A stretch of DNA of 64,000 nucleotides from Marinimicrobium sp. C6131 (GTDB taxonomy: Bacteria > Pseudomonadota > Gammaproteobacteria > Pseudomonadales > Cellvibrionaceae): assembly GCF_026153455.1 (NCBI RefSeq), contig NZ_CP110629.1, forward strand, positions 930,001-994,000, given 5' to 3'. Below, in pieces: positions 44,322 through 55,322 of this stretch. The position numbers and the translations under genes are program-made. The notes beneath the pieces are model-generated. The model saw nothing but the letters and a program-made list of their open reading frames with translations, ran no database searches and had not been told where the DNA came from. Each line of letters opens with the position of its first letter. Position 1 is the first letter of the stretch.

Positions 44322-45023
44322 TCAGCCCACCTGGCGGGCATGGAGCAGGTAATTGACACTGACATCGTTTGGATCGAGTTTGTAGGTTCTGGTCAGCGGG
44401 TTGTAAGTCATGCCGGTCAGGGTTTTCAGCTCCAGGCCGGCAGCGCGCATCCAGCGCGACAGCTCGGAGGGGCGGATGAATTTACGATAGTCGTGCGTTC
44501 CCCTGGGCAATAGCTTGAGCACATATTCGGCGCCCACAATGGCGAAGACGTAGGCCTTGGGGTTGCGATTGATGGTCGAGAAGTAAACGTGGCCTCCGGG
44601 TTTGACCAGGGCGGCACAGGCGGCGATAACCGAGGCCGGGTCCGGTACATGCTCAAGCATTTCCAGGCAGGTGACAATGTCGTATTGACCGGGCTCCTGT
44701 TCGGCCAGAGCCTCGGCGGTCATCTGACGGTAGTCGATGTTCAGCCCCGACTCCCGGGCATGCAGCCGGGCCACGCCGAGGGGCGCTTCGCCCATATCGA
44801 TACCGGTGACATGGGCACCGCGCTGGGCCAGGGCTTCGCTGAGGATGCCACCACCGCAGCCCACGTCCAGCACCTTGCGTCCGGCGACCGGGGAATGTTC
44901 GTCGATAAAATTGGCGCGCAGCGGATTGATGTCGTGCAGAGGTTTGAATTCGCTGTTGCGATCCCACCAGCGACTGGCCAGGGCCTCAAATTTGGCGACT
45001 TCGGCCGCATCGACGTTGCTCAT
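44322..45023 (-). CDS. ubiG: Ubiquinone O-methyltransferase UbiG
   Basis: 233 residues from the ATG with GGAG 7 bases before it; a longer 281-residue frame adds unrelated sequence. SAM-binding VLDVGCGGGILSEALA, then TCLEMLEHVPDP and family end PLTRTYKLDPNDVSVNYLLHAR. Role: both O-methylations of ubiquinone synthesis. Three bases separate it from mupP. Confidence 0.95.
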   Translation of the reverse strand: MSNVDAAEVAKFEALASRWWDRNSEFKPLHDINPLRANFIDEHSPVAGRKVLDVGCGGGILSEALAQRGAHVTGIDMGEAPLGVARLHARESGLNIDYRQMTAEALAEQEPGQYDIVTCLEMLEHVPDPASVIAACAALVKPGGHVYFSTINRNPKAYVFAIVGAEYVLKLLPRGTHDYRKFIRPSELSRWMRAAGLELKTLTGMTYNPLTRTYKLDPNDVSVNYLLHARQVG

Positions 45024-45041
45024 GGTTGTTCTCCGGGTATC

Positions 45042-45058
45042 GGCACCACATGGGTGCC
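45042..45058. repeat. GGCACC palindrome upstream of ubiG
   Basis: GGCACCACATGGGTGCC, a member of the small GGCACC/GGTGCC palindrome family, 19 bp upstream of the ubiG start, within its leader. Confidence 0.5.
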
Positions 45059-45113
45059 CTACGAGTATCGGTTGATGTGTGGTCTGCCCCAGCATGGGTG
45101 TCCAGTGTCGCAG

Positions 45114-45135
45114 GGCACCCATGCGGTGCTTTTTT
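45114..45135 (+). terminator. GGCACC palindrome with T tract between mtaD and ubiG
   Basis: GGCACCCATGCGGTGC followed by six T on the plus strand, overlapping the last bases of mtaD. The T tract suits plus-strand transcripts, yet the adjacent genes run on the minus strand, so it would block antisense readthrough at most. Confidence 0.4.
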
Positions 45136-46465
45136 ATCCGTGCTGCCCCTGAATCTGCTTGGCCCACCAGCGTGCCTTGCCGATCAGTTCGCGCTCGTTC
45201 AGGGTCTGTAACTGCCGGCTCAGCAACAGCGCCTTGCCCGCGACCCAGACGTGGCTGACCTTGTGTCCGCTATTGGTATACACCAGTTGCGACACCGGGT
45301 GATATACGGGCTGCGAGGGTAAATCGCTCAATTCGATGGCGGTGATATCCGCGGCTTTTCCCACCTCCAGGCTGCCAATCTGCTCCTCCAGCCCCAGGGC
45401 GCGCGCGCCGTTCAGGGTGGCCATGCGCAGGGCGCTGTGGGCATCCAGGGCGTCGGCACGGCCGGCGACGGCCTTGGCCAACAGGGCGGCGGTCTTCATT
45501 TCGCTCAGTAGATCCAGGTCGTTATTGCTGGCGGCGCCGTCGGTGCCCAGTGCGACGTTTATACCCTCGTCCAGCAGTCGCTGCGCCGGGCAGAATCCAC
45601 TGGCCAACTTCATGTTGGACTCGGGGCAGTGCACCACCTGCGCACCACTGTCCCGAAGCAGAGCGATATCGTCATCGGTTACCTGGGTCATATGGACACA
45701 CTGTGTCAGGGGAGACAACAGGCCCAGATCGGCGAGACGTTGGACCGGGCGCTTGCCGTAGCGCTCGAGCGAGTCGTCGACCTCCTGTGCCGTTTCGTGG
45801 AGGTGGATGTGAATAGGGGCGTCCAGCTCCTGAGCCAGAGTGGCGATACGTGTCAGAGGTTCATCGGACAGGGTGTAGGGTGAGTGGGGCCCAAAGCCGA
45901 TCCGGACCAGTTGGCTGGCGCGAAAATCATCGTGCAGGGCCAGCCCCTTGCGGAAGTAGTCCTCCGGGCCCTGGCCCCAGGCGCTGGAGGCGTCAAACAC
46001 CGGGAAATTCACCTGAGCCCGCATGTGAGCCTGTTGGGCCGCCTGAGCCACCTGTTCGGGGAAAAAGTACATGTCGCTGAAACAGGTGGTCCCGGAGCGG
46101 ATCATCTCGGCTATGGCCAGTTCGGTGCCGTCGCGCACCATGTCCTCGTTGATCCACTGGCCTTCGGCGGGCCAGATGTGGTCTTCCAGCCACTGTTTCA
46201 GGGGCAGGTCGTCCGCGTAGCCTCGCAGCAGGCTCATGGCCGCGTGTCCGTGGGCATTGACCAGCCCGGGGATCAGCAGGTGGTTGCCCAGGAAGATCTC
46301 CTGCTGGGCGTCGTAACGCTTATCGGCCTCCTCCTGAGGGACCAGGGCCTGAATGACCCCTTTGTCGATGACCAGGGCGCAGTGCTCAAACACCTGATTT
46401 TCCGGTACGACTGGCGCGATCCAGCGGGCTTTGATGATCAGGCTGACGGTTTGCGGGGCTGACAT
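45134..46465 (-). CDS. mtaD: 5'-methylthioadenosine/S-adenosylhomocysteine deaminase
   Basis: 443 residues from the ATG of MSAPQTVSLI; an upstream ATG adds ten residues without support. Amidohydrolase metal ligands in LVNAHGHAAMSLLRG, HIHLHETAQE, CVHMTQV and LGTDGAASNNDLD. Known: in P. aeruginosa the homologue next to ubiG and gyrA deaminates methylthioadenosine. Role: nucleoside salvage of polyamine by-products. Divergent from gyrA. Confidence 0.87.
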   Translation of the reverse strand: MSAPQTVSLIIKARWIAPVVPENQVFEHCALVIDKGVIQALVPQEEADKRYDAQQEIFLGNHLLIPGLVNAHGHAAMSLLRGYADDLPLKQWLEDHIWPAEGQWINEDMVRDGTELAIAEMIRSGTTCFSDMYFFPEQVAQAAQQAHMRAQVNFPVFDASSAWGQGPEDYFRKGLALHDDFRASQLVRIGFGPHSPYTLSDEPLTRIATLAQELDAPIHIHLHETAQEVDDSLERYGKRPVQRLADLGLLSPLTQCVHMTQVTDDDIALLRDSGAQVVHCPESNMKLASGFCPAQRLLDEGINVALGTDGAASNNDLDLLSEMKTAALLAKAVAGRADALDAHSALRMATLNGARALGLEEQIGSLEVGKAADITAIELSDLPSQPVYHPVSQLVYTNSGHKVSHVWVAGKALLLSRQLQTLNERELIGKARWWAKQIQGQHG

Positions 46466-46587
46466 AAAAGGAATCCTGCATACAACTTTGTCCAAAGGCC
46501 GCCAGTATACCCTTATTGGCCTGTGGCATGCAGGCCCTCATTGCTCGAAAAACGCCCTGAAATCACCCCCTTAGCCCGTTTTTATGG

Positions 46588-46593
46588 TAGTAT
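46588..46593 (+). promoter_or_regulatory. Possible extended -10 of gyrA
   Basis: TGGTAGTAT carries a TGn extension and TAGTAT hexamer, about 140 bases before the gyrA start. No convincing -35. Nothing else recognised in the 266-bp divergent region. Confidence 0.35.
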
Positions 46594-46731
46594 TCCGCCC
46601 TTTGTGCGGCAGCCTGGATACTGCCTTGGTGGGCCTCAGAGGGCCCGTCGAGCATGGCTCAGGGGGCTTTACCGGCCTCCCCGGTAAGGGCTGCTTCTCC
46701 GACGTTTGATAATAAGGAACTCAGCGAGTCC

Positions 46732-49302
<2,571 letters not shown>

Positions 49303-49310
49303 CGGGTGAC

Positions 49311-49341
49311 TTTTTTGGCACCCATAGCGGTGCCGAAAAAA
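49311..49341 (+). terminator. Bidirectional terminator after gyrA
   Basis: Six T, then GGCACC/GGTGCC stem (49317-49334), then G and six A. The stem is a member of the GGCACC palindrome family; A and T tracts extend it. The plus-strand side lacks a T tract after the stem, so termination of gyrA is plausible rather than certain. Confidence 0.5.
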
Positions 49342-49350
49342 CACGACGAC

Positions 49351-49369
49351 AGGCACCCAACGGGTGCCT
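49351..49369. repeat. GGCACC palindrome before pheA
   Basis: AGGCACCCAACGGGTGCCT, 9-bp arms, 23 bp upstream of the pheA start, 16 bp behind the gyrA hairpin; the two stems are in tandem. Confidence 0.55.
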
Positions 49370-49392
49370 TCTCAATGGTAAACGATGCTTCT

Positions 49393-50490
49393 ATGAACGA
49401 ATCTGAACAACTGAAGGCGCTGCGCGATCGCATCGATGCGATCGACGACCAGATTGGCAAACTGATTTCCGAGCGGGCTCAGTGTGCCCAGGAAGTGGCT
49501 GAAGTCAAAAAGAGCGCAAACCCGGAAGAAGCGGCGAAAAGTTTTTACCGTCCCGAGCGTGAGGCCCAGGTGCTGCGTAAAGCCATGGAGCGCAATCAGG
49601 GTCCGCTGAGCAACGAGGAAATGGCGCGACTGTTCCGGGAAATCATGTCGGCCTGCCTGGCCCTGGAACAGCCGATCAAAGTGGCGTTTCTGGGGCCCGA
49701 GGGCACCTTTACCCAGCAGGCGGCGCTCAAACATTTCGGTCACTCCGCCATCGCCTTGCCGTTCTCGGCCATTGATGAAGTGTTTCGCGAAGTGGAAGCC
49801 GGTGCAGTCAACTACGGGGTGGTCCCGGTGGAGAACTCCACCGAGGGTGTGGTCAATCACACCCTGGATAACTTCATGACCTCCAACCTGAAAATCTGTG
49901 GTGAAGTCGAGCTTCGGATTCATCAGAACCTGTTGATATCCGATGTCACCCACGTGAAAAATATCAGCCGTATTTACTCCCACTCACAGTCTCTGGCCCA
50001 GTGTCGCAAGTGGTTGGACGCGCATTATCCGAATGCCGAACGGATTGCCGTCAGCAGCAATGCGGAAGCGGCCAAGCGCCTGAAAGGGGAGTGGAACGCG
50101 GCGGCCATTGCGGGCAGCATGGCTGCCGAATTGTACGGCTTGAAAGTATTGGCCGAGAAGATCGAGGACGAACCGGACAATTCCACCCGGTTTCTGATCA
50201 TCGGTACCGAGTCGGTTCCGCCCAGCGGCGATGATAAAACCTCGCTGGTGGTGGCCATGCGCAACGAGCCCGGAGCCCTGCATAACCTGTTGGAGCCGTT
50301 CCATCGTCATCATATCGATCTGACCCGCGTTGAATCCCGGCCGGCGCGCACGGGTGCCTGGACGTACGTGTTCTTTATTGACTTCAGTGGTCACGCCAAG
50401 GATGTCGAAGTGAGCGAGGTGCTCAAGGAAGTGTCGTCGCGGGCGGCCGATCTGAAGCTGCTCGGCTCCTACCCGAAAGCGGTTCTTTAA
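49393..50490 (+). CDS. pheA: Bifunctional chorismate mutase/prephenate dehydratase
   Basis: 365 residues from MNESEQLKALRDRID, which aligns with Pseudomonas PheA; ATG 49375 is an alternative and the GTG 49306 frame is rejected. AroQ chorismate mutase near 1-90, prephenate dehydratase near 95-275 (FLGPEGTFTQQAAL, VPVENSTEGVVNHTLDNF), ACT domain (NEPGALHNLLEPF, ESRPARTGAWTYVFFIDF). Role: phenylalanine synthesis, feedback-inhibited by Phe through ACT. serC and hisC, between gyrA and tyrA in Pseudomonas, are absent here. Confidence 0.96.
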   Translation: MNESEQLKALRDRIDAIDDQIGKLISERAQCAQEVAEVKKSANPEEAAKSFYRPEREAQVLRKAMERNQGPLSNEEMARLFREIMSACLALEQPIKVAFLGPEGTFTQQAALKHFGHSAIALPFSAIDEVFREVEAGAVNYGVVPVENSTEGVVNHTLDNFMTSNLKICGEVELRIHQNLLISDVTHVKNISRIYSHSQSLAQCRKWLDAHYPNAERIAVSSNAEAAKRLKGEWNAAAIAGSMAAELYGLKVLAEKIEDEPDNSTRFLIIGTESVPPSGDDKTSLVVAMRNEPGALHNLLEPFHRHHIDLTRVESRPARTGAWTYVFFIDFSGHAKDVEVSEVLKEVSSRAADLKLLGSYPKAVL

Positions 50491-50498
50491 GGGCGCTC

Positions 50499-52757
50499 AT
50501 GTCGGTCATTTCAGAGGGACACGTAAAGCCTGATCAGACGCCGGTCATCGGCAAGCTGGTGGTGGTCGGTCTGGGCCTGATCGGGGGCAGTCTCGCCATG
50601 GGGTTGCGCCAGAGGCACGCCTGTAACGAGGCCATTGGCGTCGTTCGCCGACCGGATGCGGGACGCAAAGCCATTGAGCTGGGCGTCGTGGATCGGGTGG
50701 TGGATGACCTTGGTGTCGTGGCGGGCGAGTTGGGCGCGGGCGATGTGATTTTTATCGCGGTGCCGACCCTGGCGGTGACGTCGGTTCTGACCGCGATTCG
50801 CAATCAGGTCTCACCGGAAGTGACGGTGACCGACGGAGCCAGTGTCAAAGGCAGTGTGCGTTCCGCCGCCGAATCCGTCTACGGCCAGATTCCTGCCCAG
50901 CTGGTACTGGGGCACCCCATTGCCGGTTCCGAGCGCAGTGGAGTCACGGCGTCCAACCCGGATCTGTACGAACACCATCGTGTCATCCTGACGCCGCTAC
51001 CCGAGACCGGTGCAGCGCATCTGGAGCGGGTGCGTGCACTGTGGCAGGCGGTTGGGGCTGAAGTGCTGGAGATGTCGGTCGAAGAGCACGATCAGGTGCT
51101 TGGGGCCACCAGTCACTTACCGCACGCCATCGCCTATTCGCTGGTGGATACTCTCGCCGAAGACATCGGCAACCCGAACATTTTCCGCTACGCCGCCGGT
51201 GGCTTCAGGGACTTTACCCGCATTGCCTCCAGTGACCCGGTGATGTGGCACGACATCATGAAAGCGAACCGGGGTGCGGTTCTGGATTCGCTGGATCTGT
51301 TTATCGACAACCTGACCCGGTTGCGCGCGGCCATTGATCGTGAAGACAGCGAGTATCTGCTGGGCGTCTTCACCCGTGCCAAAGCCGCCCGGGATCATTT
51401 CACCAATATTCTGGCCAAGAGAGCGTTTGTACCTGCCATGACCACAGGAAAAATAGATTACCTATTGCAACCCGGCGGCGCCGTGACCGGCACCATTCGG
51501 GTGCCGGGAGACAAGTCAATTTCCCACCGTTCGATCATGCTCGGCTCATTGGCCGAGGGCGTGACCGAAGTAGAAGGCTTCCTGGAAGGGGAGGATGCGC
51601 TGGCGACGCTACAGGCGTTTCGAGACATGGGCGTGGTCATTGAAGGGCCGAGTGAAGGCCGGGTCAAAATTCATGGTGTGGGCCTGCATGGCCTGAAAGC
51701 CCCCAAAAAGCCGCTCTATATTGGCAACTCCGGGACCACCATTCGCCTCATGTCGGGAATTCTCGCCGGGCAGGCATTTGACAGTGAGATCAGTGGCGAT
51801 GAATCCCTGGCCAAGCGGCCCATGGATCGCGTTGCCAACCCGCTGCGTGCCATGGGGGCCGTGGTCGAAACCGCTGAAGGTGGCCGTCCGCCACTGAAAA
51901 TCAAAGGTGGGCAGGCGCTGAAAGGCATTGACTACAAACTGCCCATGGCCAGTGCTCAGGTGAAGTCCTGCGTATTGCTGGCTGGGCTGTACGCCGAGGG
52001 CACCACCCGCGTAACCGAGCCGGCGCCGACTCGCGATCACACTGAACGCATGTTGACCGGTTTTGGCTACACCGTGAAGAAAAACGGTGCGGTGGCCGAG
52101 CTCACCGGCGGCGGTCACCTCACCGCGACCAGAATTGAAGTGCCTGCGGACATCTCTTCCGCCACCTTCTTCATGGTGGCCGCGAGCATTGCCCCTGGAT
52201 CGGACCTGACGCTGACTCACGTTGGCATCAATCCCACTCGGGTCGGTGTCATCAACATTCTGAAAGCTATGGGAGCCGATCTGACGCTCGGCAACGAGCG
52301 TACCGTCGGTGGTGAGCCGGTGGCCGACATCCGTGTGCGCTACGCGCCGCTCAAAGGTATTCACATCCCGGAGGACCAGGTACCGCTGGCCATTGATGAG
52401 TTCCCGGCGCTGTTTATCGCCGCCGCCTGCGCGGAAGGGGAGACGGTGCTGACCGGTGCGGAAGAGTTGCGGGTGAAGGAAAGTGATCGCATCCAGGCCA
52501 TGGCCGATGGCCTGACCACCTTCGGCATCGATGCCCGGCCCACCCCCGATGGTATTGTGATCCGGGGCGGTACCATGGGTGGCGGTGAAGTGGAAACGCA
52601 CCACGACCATCGCATTGCCATGTCGTTCGCGATTGCGGCACTTCGGGCCACTCAACCGATTCGGGTCAAGGATGCCACCAATGTGGCCACCTCGTTCCCG
52701 ACCTTCGTGGAGCTGGCCAAACAGACCGGAATATCCTTAGAAGTAATCGATCATTAA
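50499..52757 (+). CDS. tyrA-aroA: Fused prephenate dehydrogenase and EPSP synthase
   Basis: 752 residues. TyrA part near 1-300 (VVVGLGLIGGSLAMGLRQR, LGHPIAGSERSG, HDQVLGATSHLPHAIAY), AroA part near 315-752 (PGDKSISHRSIMLGSLAEG, GNSGTTIRLMSG, LPMASAQVKSC, EELRVKESDRI, DHRIAMSFAIAAL). Both catalytic sets look complete. The fusion is known in pseudomonads. Role: tyrosine branch and shikimate pathway step six. Starts 8 bp after pheA. Confidence 0.96.
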   Translation: MSVISEGHVKPDQTPVIGKLVVVGLGLIGGSLAMGLRQRHACNEAIGVVRRPDAGRKAIELGVVDRVVDDLGVVAGELGAGDVIFIAVPTLAVTSVLTAIRNQVSPEVTVTDGASVKGSVRSAAESVYGQIPAQLVLGHPIAGSERSGVTASNPDLYEHHRVILTPLPETGAAHLERVRALWQAVGAEVLEMSVEEHDQVLGATSHLPHAIAYSLVDTLAEDIGNPNIFRYAAGGFRDFTRIASSDPVMWHDIMKANRGAVLDSLDLFIDNLTRLRAAIDREDSEYLLGVFTRAKAARDHFTNILAKRAFVPAMTTGKIDYLLQPGGAVTGTIRVPGDKSISHRSIMLGSLAEGVTEVEGFLEGEDALATLQAFRDMGVVIEGPSEGRVKIHGVGLHGLKAPKKPLYIGNSGTTIRLMSGILAGQAFDSEISGDESLAKRPMDRVANPLRAMGAVVETAEGGRPPLKIKGGQALKGIDYKLPMASAQVKSCVLLAGLYAEGTTRVTEPAPTRDHTERMLTGFGYTVKKNGAVAELTGGGHLTATRIEVPADISSATFFMVAASIAPGSDLTLTHVGINPTRVGVINILKAMGADLTLGNERTVGGEPVADIRVRYAPLKGIHIPEDQVPLAIDEFPALFIAAACAEGETVLTGAEELRVKESDRIQAMADGLTTFGIDARPTPDGIVIRGGTMGGGEVETHHDHRIAMSFAIAALRATQPIRVKDATNVATSFPTFVELAKQTGISLEVIDH

Positions 52758-52763
52758 AGGACA

Positions 52764-52788
52764 GGGCGCATTACTCTATAATGCGCCC
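52764..52788 (+). promoter_or_regulatory. Hairpin with embedded TATAAT before cysD
   Basis: GGGCGCAT/ATGCGCCC stem, loop of nine bases. A consensus -10 TATAAT (52777-52782) lies in it, with TTAAAG 17 bases upstream as a weak -35. It may end tyrA-aroA transcripts, start cysDN ones, or both. No T tract. Confidence 0.45.
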
Positions 52789-52860
52789 TACGTTAAATCC
52801 CAGTCACCCAAGGGCGGGTGCATCTAACGCGTGTCCCGCCCCCAAACAGTGTTGAGCGGA

Positions 52861-53772
52861 ATGTCAGACAAATACAATCTTACCCACCTGAAACAGCTGG
52901 AAGCCGAAAGCATCCACATCATTCGTGAAGTGGCAGCGGAATTTGATAACCCCGTGATGCTCTACTCCATTGGCAAAGATTCGGCGGTCATGATGCATCT
53001 GGCCCAGAAGGCTTTTTATCCAGGCAAACCGCCGTTCCCTCTGATGCATATCGACACCACCTGGAAGTTCAGGGAAATGATCGAGTTCCGTGAAAAGCGT
53101 GTGAAGGAACTCGGCTGGGACCTGATTGTGCACATCAACGAAGAAGGGGTAAAAATGGGCGTGGGCCCGTTTACCCACGGCAGTGCCAAACATACTGACA
53201 TTATGAAAACCCAGGCGCTCAAGCAGGCGTTGGACAAGTACAAGTTTGATGCGGCGTTCGGTGGCGCCCGCCGGGATGAAGAGAAGTCCCGGGCAAAAGA
53301 ACGCGTGTATTCCTTCCGCGACAAACACCACCGCTGGGATCCGAAAAACCAGCGTCCGGAGTTGTGGAATATTTACAATGGTCGGGTCGACAAAGGCGAG
53401 AGCATTCGTGTATTCCCGCTGTCGAACTGGACCGAGCTGGACATCTGGCAGTACATCCATCTTGAAAAGATACCGCTGGTCCCGTTGTATTTCGCAGCCA
53501 AGCGCCCGGTCGTCAAGCGCGACGGTACCTGGATTATGGTGGATGATGACCGTATGCCGCTGGAGCCGGGCGAAGAACCGGAAATGAAAATGGTGCGTTT
53601 CCGCACCCTGGGTTGCTACCCCCTGACCGGCGCAGTGGAATCCGAAGCGACCACGCTGCCGGAAATCATTCAGGAAATGCTGCTGACCAAAACCTCTGAG
53701 CGCCAGGGCCGCGTGATCGATCACGACAGCTCCGGCTCCATGGAAAAGAAAAAGCAGGAAGGGTACTTCTAA
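52861..53772 (+). CDS. cysD: Sulfate adenylyltransferase subunit CysD
   Basis: 303 residues from MSDKYNLTHLKQLEAESIHI; an upstream GTG adds ten unconserved residues. PP-loop YSIGKDSAVMMHLAQKAF, GGARRDEEKSRAKERVYSF, C-terminal SSGSMEKKKQEGYF. Role: forms adenosine 5'-phosphosulfate from sulfate and ATP with CysN. Two bases from cysN. Confidence 0.97.
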   Translation: MSDKYNLTHLKQLEAESIHIIREVAAEFDNPVMLYSIGKDSAVMMHLAQKAFYPGKPPFPLMHIDTTWKFREMIEFREKRVKELGWDLIVHINEEGVKMGVGPFTHGSAKHTDIMKTQALKQALDKYKFDAAFGGARRDEEKSRAKERVYSFRDKHHRWDPKNQRPELWNIYNGRVDKGESIRVFPLSNWTELDIWQYIHLEKIPLVPLYFAAKRPVVKRDGTWIMVDDDRMPLEPGEEPEMKMVRFRTLGCYPLTGAVESEATTLPEIIQEMLLTKTSERQGRVIDHDSSGSMEKKKQEGYF

Positions 53773-53774
53773 TT

Positions 53775-55187
53775 ATGAGTCACCAAAGCGAATTGATCGA
53801 AACCGATATCGACGCCTACCTCGAACAGCACGAGAACAAAGAACTACTGCGTTTCCTCACCTGCGGTAGCGTCGACGACGGCAAAAGCACCCTGATTGGC
53901 CGCCTGCTGCACGACTCCAAAATGATCTACGAAGATCAGCTGGAATCCATCAGCTCGGACAGCAGCAAGTACGGTACCACCGGTGAGAAAGTGGACCTGG
54001 CACTGCTGGTGGACGGCCTGCAGGCCGAGCGTGAGCAGGGCATCACCATTGATGTCGCCTACCGGTATTTCTCCACCGCCAAACGCAAATTCATCATCGC
54101 CGACACCCCGGGGCACGAGCAGTACACCCGGAACATGGCCACCGGTGCCTCCACCTGTGACCTGGCGGTGATTCTGATCGACGCGCGCCACGGGGTCATG
54201 ACCCAGACCCGTCGCCACAGCTATATTGCATCGCTGTTGGGCATCAAGCACATTGTGGTCGCGGTCAACAAAATGGACCTCGAGGGTTTCAGTGAAGAGG
54301 TCTATAACCACATCAAGTCGGATTACCTCAACTTTGCCGAAAAGCTGGGAATGACCGATGTCCAGTTTGTACCCATGTCCGCCCTCGAAGGCGACAATGT
54401 GGTCAATCGCAGCGAGCGCTGCGACTGGTACACCGGCCCGACACTGATGGAAATCCTGGAGAATGCACCGGTTATGGCCGAGCGCAACTTCGAGGACTTC
54501 CGCTTCCCGGTCCAGTACGTGAACCGCCCCCACCTGAACTTCCGTGGATTCTGCGGCACCATCGTGTCCGGAGTCGTGAAGGTGGGTGATGAAGTCAAAG
54601 TGTTGCCCTCGGGCAAGAAAAGCAGGGTCAAATCCATCGTGACATTCGATGCTGATCTGCAGGAAGCCTTTGTCGGGCAGGCCGTGACCATCACGCTTGA
54701 AGACGAGATCGATGTCAGTCGTGGCGATATGATCGTGCACGCGGCGGATAAGGTGGAGCAGACCAATCATCTCAAGGCGCATCTGGTCTGGATGAATGAG
54801 GACGCGGGCGAGCCGGGCAAGGAGTATCTGTTCAAGTTCGCCAGTAAACTGGTCTCGGGGCACATCGATAACCTGGAATACCGGGTGGATGTGAATACCC
54901 AGGAGCACAAACCGGCGGACAAACTGCAGTTGAACGATATTGCGGTGTCCGAGTTGTCGTTCAGTCAGCCGGTGGTGGTGGATGCCTATCCGAATCACCG
55001 GATGAGTGGCTCGTTCATCGTGATTGACCGGCTGACCAACCTCACTGTCGGTGCCGGCATGGTCATCGAAGGCCTGCGCCGCACCAAAACCAGCCACCAC
55101 CAGTTCAGTGAATTCGAACTGGAGCTGAACGCCCTGGTCCGCAAGCACTTCCCTCACTGGGATGCTAAAGACCTGTCTAAGCTGTAG
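53775..55187 (+). CDS. cysN: Sulfate adenylyltransferase GTPase subunit CysN
   Basis: 470 residues. EF-Tu-like GTPase: GSVDDGKSTLIGRLLHD, DTPGHEQYTRNMATGAS, NKMDL. Ends after the elongation-factor beta domains, so the APS kinase (CysC) fusion found in P. aeruginosa is absent. Role: GTP hydrolysis drives sulfate activation. The following hairpin (GGGGG/CCCCC near 55197-55219) may terminate, and the second IS lies about 40 bp downstream. Confidence 0.97.
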   Translation: MSHQSELIETDIDAYLEQHENKELLRFLTCGSVDDGKSTLIGRLLHDSKMIYEDQLESISSDSSKYGTTGEKVDLALLVDGLQAEREQGITIDVAYRYFSTAKRKFIIADTPGHEQYTRNMATGASTCDLAVILIDARHGVMTQTRRHSYIASLLGIKHIVVAVNKMDLEGFSEEVYNHIKSDYLNFAEKLGMTDVQFVPMSALEGDNVVNRSERCDWYTGPTLMEILENAPVMAERNFEDFRFPVQYVNRPHLNFRGFCGTIVSGVVKVGDEVKVLPSGKKSRVKSIVTFDADLQEAFVGQAVTITLEDEIDVSRGDMIVHAADKVEQTNHLKAHLVWMNEDAGEPGKEYLFKFASKLVSGHIDNLEYRVDVNTQEHKPADKLQLNDIAVSELSFSQPVVVDAYPNHRMSGSFIVIDRLTNLTVGAGMVIEGLRRTKTSHHQFSEFELELNALVRKHFPHWDAKDLSKL

Positions 55188-55248
55188 AGCCTTTTAGGGG
55201 GGGCTGGTTGGGCTCCCCCGTAGTCAGTTATAAGGTAGAAAAAAGAAA

Positions 55249-55320
55249 GGGGACCCTCATAACTCGGTAACTTGCTGTAACAGCAAGGTGCGAAGAACCG
55301 AGAGCATTGGAGGTGTCCCC
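55249..55320 (+). promoter_or_regulatory. Leader hairpin that may mask the transposase SD
   Basis: Nested stems: GGGGACCCTC (55249-55258) with GAGGTGTCCCC (55310-55320), CTCGGT with ACCGAG, CTTGCTG with CAGCAAG. The SD GGAGG (55309-55313) falls in the outer stem, so readthrough transcripts from cysN would hide it. A common protective device in insertion sequences; here inferred. Confidence 0.55.
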
Positions 55321-55322
55321 TT

